Shown: one piece after another, positions 26,127 through 33,960 of the stretch
How positions within the stretch are numbered: position 1 is the stretch's first letter
Layout: every line of letters begins with the position of its first letter
Assembly: GCF_000615945.1 (NCBI RefSeq)
Contig: NZ_BAMO01000009.1
Coordinates: forward strand, 1 to 64,000
DNA length: 64,000 nucleotides
Direction: 5' to 3'
Origin: Caldalkalibacillus mannanilyticus JCM 10596
GTDB taxonomy: Bacteria; Bacillota; Bacilli; Caldalkalibacillales; JCM-10596
Program-made: the position numbers and the translations under genes
Notes under the pieces: generated by a model
Databases searched by the model: none
The model's input: the letters and a program-made list of their open reading frames with translations, nothing else
Told to the model about the DNA's origin: nothing

Positions 26127-28181
26127 ATGAAAAACGGAAGAAGTAACAAGTCACTTATTTACATCATTGTATGTGCTGTACTCATTAATCTATTATTTCC
26201 TATGAGTGGTGTATTAGCCCTCGAAGAGAAAGCAGCAGGAGAAAGAGAGGCTGTTGAAGCAGCTAACGCAGCAGGTGTCATTAGCGTTCGTGAAGCGATC
26301 GAAAATAACTCAGGGAGAGCGACTGTTGAAGGATATATTGTTGGAACGAGGGCTTCAAACACAAGTAGTACATTTCAAGCTCCTTTTGTGGCAACCAATA
26401 TCCAATTAGCAGATCATCCTAATGAGCGCGGACTGTCTAATCTTCTGCCTGTTCAATTGCCTAGTGGAACGATTCGTACTGCACTAAACCTTGTGGACAA
26501 TCCAGAGAACTTAGGAAAAAAAATCCGTATCACAGGAAACCTTGAGAATTATTTCTCTCATCCAGGGCTTCGATCTCCAACAGCCTTTGAGTTTGTTGAG
26601 GAAAGTGAAAACCCAGATCCAACAAACCCAGTAATCTCAATACTTGAAGCAAGAGGTAAAGTAGGACAAGTTGTCGTTACTGAAGGGATTGTGAACGTAG
26701 ATAACGGCTTATTGCAGCCAGGTAGACTTTCCGTATACTTACAAGATGGAGAAGCTGGAATTCAACTCTTCAATCATAATGCAGGCAACTTTCCTGTCTT
26801 GAACGCAGGAGATAAAGTAAAGGTGAAGGGAAGAGTCGGCGAGTTTAATAGGGTGACTCAGATTTTGGTGGAGGAAGTAGAGAAAATTGAAAGCGGTTTA
26901 ATGGTTGCTGCGAAAGAAGTTTCTATCGCAGATTATCAGAATCCGCAGGTAGCAGAGTCCTATGAAGGACAATTAGTTCAATTAGAGGGATATGTTTACA
27001 GTGTTCCTTCATATAGCGGTGGTGGAGCAAACATTACGGTGATTGATGAGAATTTGAATGTACTGATCATCAGAGCGTGGGAGAGCACGGGAATTAATTT
27101 AAGTCAAATTGAAGCGAATAAATGGTATCAGATCACGGCGATTTCAAGTCAATTTAATACGACGTATCAATTATTACCTCGTTCCAATCAAGATATAAGA
27201 CTAGCTGAAGTCCAAAAAGAAAAACCAATCAGCAAAGGAAAAGAAATCCGAGCGACGGTGGAAAGAGTCGTCGATGGGGACACAATCCGTCTAGCGAGCC
27301 CAGTATTTGGTGCTAACAATGTTCGTTTCCTAAACATAGATACACTAGAAACCTATCATACAGTAAGAAATGAGTTAGATCAGATTCAAATGGATTTAGG
27401 AAAATTAGCTGGGGCTCATCTTGGCACAATGCTTGCTGCTGGAGATGAAGTGATTCTACGCATTGGGGAAGAACCACTTGATTCCTACGGTCGTTTATTA
27501 GCAGAGGTCATCACTCTAGATGGTGTGAACACAAATTTAGAGATGGTTAGATCAGGACATGCCGTTACATATTTTATCTGGCCATTTGAAGATGAAGCGG
27601 TTGAAGTATATTCAGCAGCATTAAGAAACGCAAGATTAAATAACTTGGGCATCTGGAATGTTCCGAACTGGGAGTTCCCCTTCGAGTTTCGTGCTCGTGA
27701 AAGAGGAAGCGAGTTAGTCAGACCAGTAGGTGATTATAGAACTAAGCGATATGTGGAACCAAACCAATGGCAGAGCATTCTTCCAGAATATCGAGTGTTC
27801 TTCAACACTGAAGAGAATGCAGTTCAGGCAGGATATGCTCCTTTTGAAGAGAACAGTGGCGATATTATAGATAGCATGCTAGAAAGAGTAGATTCCTTAT
27901 ATGAAGATAAAGAGATCTACAAAAAGAGTACCTATACAGTCATCAAGAATCGTATAGCTCATGTGAAAAAATGTGCACAAAAAGTGGAAGAAAAGAAGGA
28001 TTCTCGTTCATTAAAAGCGCATGAAAAAAATCTGCAAAAGGCAATAGACAAGCTTGAATCAGATATAGAGCGTGAATATAGTAAAGGAAATATGTCTCAA
28101 CATGCGGTTGAAGTACTCAGAGCGCATCTAGATCTGATCAAAGGACAGAATCAGCCGCAAGCGTTAGATATCGCGAGCTAA
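26127..28181 (+). CDS. Secreted OB-fold/thermonuclease protein with coiled-coil tail (YhcR-like)
   Basis: A secreted multi-domain nuclease, 684 residues. The signal peptide SLIYIIVCAVLINLLFPMSG ends near VLA. Residues about 45-155 are a DUF6359-like OB fold (TVEGYIVGTRASNTSSTFQA). Two further OB-type modules follow (GIQLFNHNAGNFPVLNAGDK; YEGQLVQLEGYVYSVPSYSG). Residues about 370-510 form a staphylococcal-nuclease domain: ERVVDGDTIRLASPVF, then VRFLNIDTLETYH and SYGRLLAEV, carrying the expected Asp, Arg and Glu positions. The last 130 residues are charged and helical. B. subtilis YhcR, a Ca-dependent cell-wall nuclease, has a related arrangement. GGAGG at 26116-26120 favours ATG 26127 over 26121. 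No cell-wall sorting motif is seen. Confidence 0.83.
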   Translation: MKNGRSNKSLIYIIVCAVLINLLFPMSGVLALEEKAAGEREAVEAANAAGVISVREAIENNSGRATVEGYIVGTRASNTSSTFQAPFVATNIQLADHPNERGLSNLLPVQLPSGTIRTALNLVDNPENLGKKIRITGNLENYFSHPGLRSPTAFEFVEESENPDPTNPVISILEARGKVGQVVVTEGIVNVDNGLLQPGRLSVYLQDGEAGIQLFNHNAGNFPVLNAGDKVKVKGRVGEFNRVTQILVEEVEKIESGLMVAAKEVSIADYQNPQVAESYEGQLVQLEGYVYSVPSYSGGGANITVIDENLNVLIIRAWESTGINLSQIEANKWYQITAISSQFNTTYQLLPRSNQDIRLAEVQKEKPISKGKEIRATVERVVDGDTIRLASPVFGANNVRFLNIDTLETYHTVRNELDQIQMDLGKLAGAHLGTMLAAGDEVILRIGEEPLDSYGRLLAEVITLDGVNTNLEMVRSGHAVTYFIWPFEDEAVEVYSAALRNARLNNLGIWNVPNWEFPFEFRARERGSELVRPVGDYRTKRYVEPNQWQSILPEYRVFFNTEENAVQAGYAPFEENSGDIIDSMLERVDSLYEDKEIYKKSTYTVIKNRIAHVKKCAQKVEEKKDSRSLKAHEKNLQKAIDKLESDIEREYSKGNMSQHAVEVLRAHLDLIKGQNQPQALDIAS

Positions 28182-28232
28182 CATTGTTTATTGAACAATA
28201 CAAACATCTAAGCAAAATGAGTAAATAAGAGA

Positions 28233-28282
28233 AAAGCCTTTCGTTTGTGAAGAGGATTGTTTACAGACGAAGGCTTTTTCTT
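28233..28282 (+). terminator. Rho-independent terminator
   Basis: GCCTTTCGT (28236-28244) pairs with ACGAAGGC followed by TTTTTCTT (to 28282). It closes the nuclease gene. Confidence 0.75.
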
Positions 28283-28383
28283 ATATGAAGATCATACTGG
28301 ATGTTAGTTACTTTTATGGTATAATTTAATTTGCGCAAGGAGTGGATTTTGTGAGTAAAGGAGCTATTGGATGAATTAGTGTT

Positions 28384-28853
28384 ATGACGGAAAAAAGAGA
28401 GAGCTTCCAATTTATTGTATTGGCAGTAGGAGTATTTTTATTTTTGTCTACCTTGATCTATTTGTATTTGCAAGAAACAAATAAACCTTTCCATATGAAG
28501 CCGTCTGTTGTCGAAACTTTTTCTATGGAATTACCTATATTTTCAGATCTAATAAAAACAAAAAATCAAGATGGATATATCATTAAAGATAACCACTGGA
28601 AAAAGATATACATGTTTTATCGTGAACAAATGTCTAACAATGGCTGGACTATTACACATCAATATGGATCGACTGATATGGCTGGTTTTATTACAAGCTG
28701 GCGAAAAGAGGGATTCCAGTAGAAATACATATTAATGGATTTTATATAGAAGCTGACAATCATACAATTGTGAGATTTAGCTCCAAAAACATACCGACTA
28801 CATCAGCATTCGGTGTAAAAGTAATGAAACCAAAACCTTGGCTTATTGAGTGA
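28384..28853 (+). CDS. Membrane-anchored hypothetical protein (one-base frameshift)
   Basis: I do not recognise a family. An N-terminal transmembrane helix (FIVLAVGVFLFLSTLIYLYL) is followed by an extracytoplasmic domain. The frame as read stops at 28722 after TSWRKEGF, but one added base continues it with IPVEIHINGFYIEADNHTIV and VMKPKPWLIE to TGA 28853, about 156 residues. The joined segment is coherent beta-like sequence, so the shift is most likely a sequence error. The start is uncertain: AAAGGAG lies some 20 bases upstream of ATG 28384, so another error in the leader is possible. Confidence 0.6.
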
Positions 28854-28902
28854 TTGAAGCAGAATTAGTAGACTTATTGTTTTTCTGATTATGGAGGTTG
28901 CT

Positions 28903-29529
28903 ATGAAAAGAAATGGTAAGAATTATGCTATTGTAATCTTGTTAGTGATCATAACTCTAGGGGTTGTAGATAACATCAGATATTCAAATATGGTAGAAGA
29001 ACTCGAATCGGAAAAAGAAAAATTATCCAATGAAATCGTTAGTTTAGAGAAAAAGCTGGAGGATAGTGCCGATAATGCAGAAAAGGTAGAAAATGAAAAC
29101 AATCGTTTAGTAGAAAGCGTCGCTCAACTAGAAGAACTCGTTGATTCCTTAAAAACAGTAGATTATCAAGAGTTTATGGAGGCAATGGGTACTGTTGAAG
29201 CCTACAAGGCAGCGGAAGGATTTGAGGAAGCAAGAGAAGCCATGTCAACCAATGTAAGTATCTATATGACCGAATCGGAAGGACCATGTTCTCCTTGTGG
29301 ATGGGGATTTGGATTTAATCGTCATCATATGGATTGGAAACCAAATACATTCCAAGAGCTTAGGGAATTCACAATTGAAAGAGAAAAAATACTCCTCACG
29401 TATAATACCATCGATGAATTGAAACATGATTATCAATTTGTAGTTTCCAAAGGAGAAGGATGGGATTCCAGAGAAGGTTGGAAGATACAAGACGTTAAAC
29501 TCAAAGCAAAAAATAGACCATCTAACTAG
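28903..29529 (+). CDS. Membrane-anchored coiled-coil protein
   Basis: No family recognised. The 208-residue protein has one N-terminal transmembrane helix (YAIVILLVIITLGVV) followed by a heptad-rich coiled coil of about 60 residues (MVEELESEKEKLSNEIVSLE and onward). The C-terminal domain is compact with two Cys in SEGPCSPCGWGFGFN and then FTIEREKILLTYNTID. The topology is membrane-anchored with an outside domain. GGAGG just before ATG 28903 sets the start; ATG 28891 lies within it. It follows the previous small membrane protein by 50 bases and may be in the same transcript. Confidence 0.65.
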   Translation: MKRNGKNYAIVILLVIITLGVVDNIRYSNMVEELESEKEKLSNEIVSLEKKLEDSADNAEKVENENNRLVESVAQLEELVDSLKTVDYQEFMEAMGTVEAYKAAEGFEEAREAMSTNVSIYMTESEGPCSPCGWGFGFNRHHMDWKPNTFQELREFTIEREKILLTYNTIDELKHDYQFVVSKGEGWDSREGWKIQDVKLKAKNRPSN

Positions 29530-29665
29530 TTATCGCACTAAGAGTTAAATTTTTAACTACTTACTCCCCTAATAGGTGTTAGTGGTTTTTAAGGTTTTAT
29601 CAGGAGCTTAATGGTTCACCCCCGCATAAAGTGAGATAAAATATGTATTTTTAAGGATGATAATA

Positions 29666-30670
29666 ATGATGAGTGATCCTCCTTACATTGGGCTTTTCGC
29701 ATCGTGTCTAAAACAAAGAGCCAGTATTTTAAAAACATATTTTCCTCATTTTCAACATTCGGGGACACTTTTTACCTTTGATGAACAATCGGTCAACTGG
29801 GAAAACAAAACAATTAAAGGATTGACTTACAAGCATCAAAAAATTGTTGAATCAACTTTTCCGTTTCCGAACGCTGTATATAATCGTGTGTATAAAAAGA
29901 ACAACAGTATTTTAGCACAATTAGAAAGAGAAATAGGTGAAAAAAGATGCTTTAATCAGATTACCCAACTAAATAAGTGGAATGTGTATACCTTATTGAT
30001 GAATTCCAACATCGATTCTTTTTTACCACATACTTATTTATATAGGGATGTTGATATATGCTCCTTGCTAAAAGAGAATGGTACGTTATATATCAAACCT
30101 TGTTATGGACAACAAGGGAGAAGAGTGTACAAAATTCAGTTAACCAAAGAAGGCAAGATCAATCTGTATGGTGATGTAAAGCAGCCTAAGCATATTTTAT
30201 CTAGTGATGTTGAACTAAAAAGAAAGGTAGAAGAGTTGATACCTAAAGATAAAATGTTGATCCAACAAGAGATTGCTATTCACAGAGTAGATGGGCAATA
30301 TTTTGATATTCGAGCTCTAGTACAAAAAAATATTGATGGTGAATGGAAAGTGACAAATGTGGTGGGAAGGATAGCACACAAAGAATATATGAACACCTCT
30401 TTTTTTCAGAGAGTCGTTCAAATCGATGATCTTTTCCAGTTCCTGCATGGTCTAAAAATAGAAAAAGCAGAGATTCTAAACCTAGTACATGAAATCAGTG
30501 TGAAGACAGCATCCATATTGGATTGTCAGCTAGGACATCTAGGGGAATTAAGTGTGGACTATGGTTTAAACTCAGAGGGTCAGCTTACTATCATTGAAGT
30601 AAATGGAAAGCCACAAAAGAAAATATATCGAAAGGTGAAGGGATTAAAAGTCAAAAAAAGATATCTATAA
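29666..30670 (+). CDS. YheC/YheD family ATP-grasp protein
   Basis: A protein of about 334 residues of the YheC/D (endospore coat-associated) family. It shows PNAVYNRVYKKNN, a family-typical start, and the ATP-grasp region LYIKPCYGQQGRRVYKIQL, then QQEIAIHRVDGQYFDIRALV and LSVDYGLNSEGQLTIIEVNG, where the final E-N pair binds metal-ATP. The substrate of this family is unknown; B. subtilis homologues are spore-associated. AAGGA at 29652-29656 supports ATG 29666 or 29669. The gene ends before the hairpin at 30731. Confidence 0.82.
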   Translation: MMSDPPYIGLFASCLKQRASILKTYFPHFQHSGTLFTFDEQSVNWENKTIKGLTYKHQKIVESTFPFPNAVYNRVYKKNNSILAQLEREIGEKRCFNQITQLNKWNVYTLLMNSNIDSFLPHTYLYRDVDICSLLKENGTLYIKPCYGQQGRRVYKIQLTKEGKINLYGDVKQPKHILSSDVELKRKVEELIPKDKMLIQQEIAIHRVDGQYFDIRALVQKNIDGEWKVTNVVGRIAHKEYMNTSFFQRVVQIDDLFQFLHGLKIEKAEILNLVHEISVKTASILDCQLGHLGELSVDYGLNSEGQLTIIEVNGKPQKKIYRKVKGLKVKKRYL

Positions 30671-30730
30671 ACTTCCTATGGACTATGCAGTTTATCTTAG
30701 TCAGCAAGAATAAATATAGGTGTTAGAAAG

Positions 30731-30765
30731 CTCAGAAACCGACATAACAAATGTCGGTTTCTGAG
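30731..30765 (+). terminator. Strong perfect hairpin between converging genes
   Basis: CTCAGAAACCGACAT (30731-30745) and ATGTCGGTTTCTGAG (30751-30765) form a perfect 15-bp stem with loop AACAA. No T-run follows on the plus strand, and only a short CTTTCT on the minus strand, so the terminator role is likely but not canonical. Confidence 0.5.
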
Positions 30766-30782
30766 AGAATAAATATGGAACT

Positions 30783-31034
30783 CTAAGGAAATTCATCAGC
30801 AACTGTTCGTTGTGTTATTTGTCCAATCTTATCACAACAGATGGCATGAGTTTCATTTTGGGGAACAAAAGGGGTTCTTACGATTAAAACATTACCATCC
30901 GCAATTCTAACGAATCTAGCATTGCTTATAAAGGTTCCTCCACCTGATCCTCCTTGTATATAAATGTCTAGAGGACGATCTCTATCAAACTCCAATGGCA
31001 ATAAGTCTTCACATCTACATCCTCGTCTTCCCAT
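30783..31034 (-). CDS. Small Cys-containing hypothetical protein
   Basis: I do not recognise a family. The 83-residue protein has a basic Cys-rich start (GRRGCRCEDL), a Gly-rich turn (IQGGSGGGTFIS), a strand-rich centre (ARFVRIADGNVLIVRTPFV) and a Cys pair (HAICCDKIGQI). Four Cys in CXC and CC arrangement recall spore coat or exosporium proteins. No signal peptide is present. AAGGGAGC on the minus strand gives a good ribosome binding site for ATG 31034. The next gene on this strand is Ku, which lies upstream, with a terminator between. Confidence 0.6.
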   Translation of the reverse strand: MGRRGCRCEDLLPLEFDRDRPLDIYIQGGSGGGTFISNARFVRIADGNVLIVRTPFVPQNETHAICCDKIGQITQRTVADEFP

Positions 31035-31134
31035 ATCTTTGCTCCCTTCAATATTTGATAGGTTCTACAATACCTTCATTTGTATTGTATGAAGAAAAAC
31101 AGAATGTGAAAGGGACAAACATTGAGGGCATTAA

Positions 31135-31170
31135 TCCAAAAAATGGCATGGACTCTTTGGTTCATGCCAT
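31135..31170 (-). terminator. Terminator of ku
   Basis: On the minus strand ATGGCATG (31170-31163) pairs with CATGCCAT (31150-31143), followed by TTTTTGG. It starts directly at the ku stop. Confidence 0.7.
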
Positions 31171-31980
31171 CTAACTAGTCACCTTCTTCTTGCGCACTGC
31201 TCTTGCCTTCACAGGCTTGGTCTGCTCAATACTTGCCTGAAGCGCCTCCATAAGCTGAAGAATATCCGTTTGTGGAACCTCCTTGGCAATCGTAACCTCA
31301 TTTCCAGTGATTTTCCCTTGAATTAACTCCATTAAAGATGCTCGATACTGATCGGTATATTTAGAAGGGTCAAAGGAGGTCGTTAGTTGTTCGATGAGTT
31401 GAATCGCCATCTTCAACTCTTTTTCATTTACGTTCATCTCTGTGGGAAGACCGGGAACATGATCAATCTTCCGCACTTCATCTGGGTAGTAGATGGTTTC
31501 CATGACGAGTCCCTTATTATACACTCTGACAACAGCAAGATGCTCTTTGGCTCGCAGGGTAATTTTTGCAACCCCAATCTTACCTGAATCATCCATCGCT
31601 TGCTTTAAGAGCATATAGGCTTTTTCCCCATGCTCGCTGGGACCAATAAAATAAGAGCGATTAAAATAGACAGGATCGATTTCATCTAGCTTGACAAAGT
31701 CAATAATTTCAATGCTCTTATTCTTCTCCTGAGAGATCTCCTCAAGCTCTTCCTTCTCGATAATGACAAAGCGCCCTGGCTCATATTCATATCCTTTGAC
31801 GATATCGTTTGTTTCGATTTCTTTCTCGCAGGCAGGGCAGACCTTTTCATATTTGATCGGGGTGTGACACTCCTTGTGCAGATATCTCATCTTAATATCT
31901 TTTTCTTCCGTTGCGGCAAATAACTTAATGGGGATGTGCACTAGACCAAAGCTAATCGACCCTTTCCACATCGTATGCAT
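31171..31980 (-). CDS. ku: Non-homologous end joining protein Ku
   Basis: The bacterial Ku homodimer subunit, 269 residues, which binds DNA ends and recruits LigD. Visible are MWKGSISFGLVHIPIKLFAA at the start, CPACEKEIETNDIVKGYEYE (the zinc-like hook region) and ERSYF-like YFNRSYFIGPSEHGEKAYML, then VMETIYYPDEVRKIDHVPGL. It ends in a Lys/Arg tail (KARAVRKKKVTS), which in other Ku proteins helps DNA binding. The start is ATG 31980 (MHTMW) as in most relatives. It lies next to rqcH on the same strand with an 80-base gap. The separate ligase (25007) and polymerase (7747) complete the end-joining set. Confidence 0.95.
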   Translation of the reverse strand: MHTMWKGSISFGLVHIPIKLFAATEEKDIKMRYLHKECHTPIKYEKVCPACEKEIETNDIVKGYEYEPGRFVIIEKEELEEISQEKNKSIEIIDFVKLDEIDPVYFNRSYFIGPSEHGEKAYMLLKQAMDDSGKIGVAKITLRAKEHLAVVRVYNKGLVMETIYYPDEVRKIDHVPGLPTEMNVNEKELKMAIQLIEQLTTSFDPSKYTDQYRASLMELIQGKITGNEVTIAKEVPQTDILQLMEALQASIEQTKPVKARAVRKKKVTS

Positions 31981-32060
31981 CCTTCATCCATCCCTTCATC
32001 TGGCTCAACCATGGAGTTTTCTTATCCATAGTTTTTCTTGAATTGTCAAATGAATGAATG

Positions 32061-33788
32061 TTATTTCTTTCCTTGATCGTCCTTCTTTAGTTTGGCGATT
32101 CCTTCTTCCGTAGGAGTAACAAAGACGGTTTTTTGCTGATCATAAATGACATATCCCGGCTTGGCTCCACTCGGTTTTTTTACATGCTTGATTAAGGTGT
32201 AGTCTACGGGGACCTGACTGGAGGTTCTTGCCTTACTATAGTAAGCGGCAAGCTCTGCTGCTTCAAGGAGTGTCTGTTCTGAAAACTGTTCACCTCGAAT
32301 CACAACATGAGACCCTGGAATATCCTTGGTGTGTAGCCATGTATCTGTGGAACGAGCAAGACGATTCGTTAGATACTCATTTTGTTTGTTGTTTTTCCCC
32401 ACAATAATTTCAGTTCCATCTGAGGACACGTAGGATTCAAGTGAAGGCTTCTCCTCTTTCTTTTTCTTCTTTTTTTGCTTCGAACGATCTCGAAGATAAC
32501 CGCCTTCAATAAGCTCTTCTCTCATTTCCTCAACGTCTTTAGGAGAAGCTTGCTCCAATTGCTGAATAAGAGATTCAAAATAAGAAATTTCTGCATGTGC
32601 CAGCTTTAATTGTTCCTGAATGAACTCGACGGATTTCTTTGCTTTGCTATATTTCTTATAATAGCTCTGGGCATTTTCATTGGGTGAAAGCGAAGGATCT
32701 AATTCGATAAGAAGGGTTCCGCCGTTTTCATCATAATAATTGATCACCTCAATCTGCTTATCTCCTCGCTTTACTTCATGGAGGTAGGCAGTGAGCAATT
32801 CCCCGTATAGCCTCAATTGATCTGCTTTTTCTGTATCCTTTAGGCTTTTTTCCAGCTTCGTTACTTTTTTCTTGTTTTTATCTCGTTCACTTGTTAAGAA
32901 ACGAATAAAATCCTGCGATTTTTGCTTCACACGATCTCTTTCGGCTTTTCCATGAAAGAAGGCTTCTAGCATGGAACTAAGCGTTAGAAATGTCTGATGC
33001 TTGCCTTGTAGATGCTCTAGTGGTAAGAGGTAGAAGTAGGATTTATCCTTCGCTTCTATGATACAAGGCTCAAGCTGTCGCTCTTTGATCTGAGTGACGA
33101 TACTGAGAAAGCTCTGCGCGATTCTTTCCTTTTCTCCAATTCCTGCTTTATAGATGATTTCTTTGGCTAGGAGCGGGCTGATTCCGCTAAAGCTCTGAAC
33201 AATTTGTTGATCTAGCTTTCCTTGATTGAAATCCAACTGTTTTAAAATTGTGTCTGCCGTTGCTTCGAAAGGGTGAAGCTTATGTTGCTCAGGCGGAAGG
33301 ACATATTGTCGTCCGGGAAGAACAACACGATGCTGATTGATATCATGAGAAACATGATGAATACTATCTAGAATCGATTGCTTCTCTGGATCTAAGAGAA
33401 TGATATTACTGTGTCTGCCCATGATTTCAATCATTAAGCGTCTGAAGGTCATATCTCCTAGCTCATTACGAGAACGAACATCAAAATAGATCATTCGGTC
33501 CATTTGCTGCTGCTCAATCTTTTCTATAATCCCGCCTTCTAGATGTTTTCTAAGAAGCATACAGAACATGGGTGCTTCCGCTGGGTTTTCATAGGACATC
33601 TGCGTGAGATGAATTCGGGGATAGGTAGGGTTAACAGATAATAATAGTTTATGATTTTTTCCATTAGAACGAATATGGAAAATAAGTTCTCGTTCATAGG
33701 GTTGATAGATTTTTGTTATTTTTCCGCCTGCTAATTCACTAGCTAATTCTGCTGTAATGGCATAGGTCATCATTCCATCAAAGGCCAT
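32061..33788 (-). CDS. rqcH: Ribosome quality control protein RqcH (Rqc2/NFACT family)
   Basis: The NFACT-family protein of about 575 residues (YloA in B. subtilis) that binds stalled 50S subunits and adds alanine tails to nascent chains. It has the conserved start MAFDGMMTYAITAELASELA, HLTQMSYENPAEAPMFCMLL and, after a long coiled-coil centre (residues 270-420), the NFACT-R domain with DTWLHTKDIPGSHVVIRGEQ. A Lys-rich stretch of about ten residues (RSKQKKKKKKEEK) precedes that domain. GAGGTGAG before ATG 33788 favours it over GTG 33797. It is divergent from the calcium ATPase gene, as in B. subtilis yloA-yloB neighbourhood. Confidence 0.93.
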   Translation of the reverse strand: MAFDGMMTYAITAELASELAGGKITKIYQPYERELIFHIRSNGKNHKLLLSVNPTYPRIHLTQMSYENPAEAPMFCMLLRKHLEGGIIEKIEQQQMDRMIYFDVRSRNELGDMTFRRLMIEIMGRHSNIILLDPEKQSILDSIHHVSHDINQHRVVLPGRQYVLPPEQHKLHPFEATADTILKQLDFNQGKLDQQIVQSFSGISPLLAKEIIYKAGIGEKERIAQSFLSIVTQIKERQLEPCIIEAKDKSYFYLLPLEHLQGKHQTFLTLSSMLEAFFHGKAERDRVKQKSQDFIRFLTSERDKNKKKVTKLEKSLKDTEKADQLRLYGELLTAYLHEVKRGDKQIEVINYYDENGGTLLIELDPSLSPNENAQSYYKKYSKAKKSVEFIQEQLKLAHAEISYFESLIQQLEQASPKDVEEMREELIEGGYLRDRSKQKKKKKKEEKPSLESYVSSDGTEIIVGKNNKQNEYLTNRLARSTDTWLHTKDIPGSHVVIRGEQFSEQTLLEAAELAAYYSKARTSSQVPVDYTLIKHVKKPSGAKPGYVIYDQQKTVFVTPTEEGIAKLKKDDQGKK

Positions 33789-33960
33789 TTCTCTCACCTC
33801 ATGTTTCTTTACAATATAACTATCCTATCACTTGTTTCAGCACTCCACAACTGATGAGCCAAAACAAGTCTAGTCGGTTAGAAAGTTTCAATCATGTTTT
33901 GTCCACCTGCTGAATAAGTTAGGGTAGGACAAACAAAACAAGCAGTGGGGTGAGTAAGGA

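Noticed and set aside
33897-33933. Inverted repeat TTTTGTCC / GGACAAA between rqcH and the Ca-ATPase gene
   Set aside because: Short arms with a wide loop; no known regulator site and chance is likely, so not listed as a feature.
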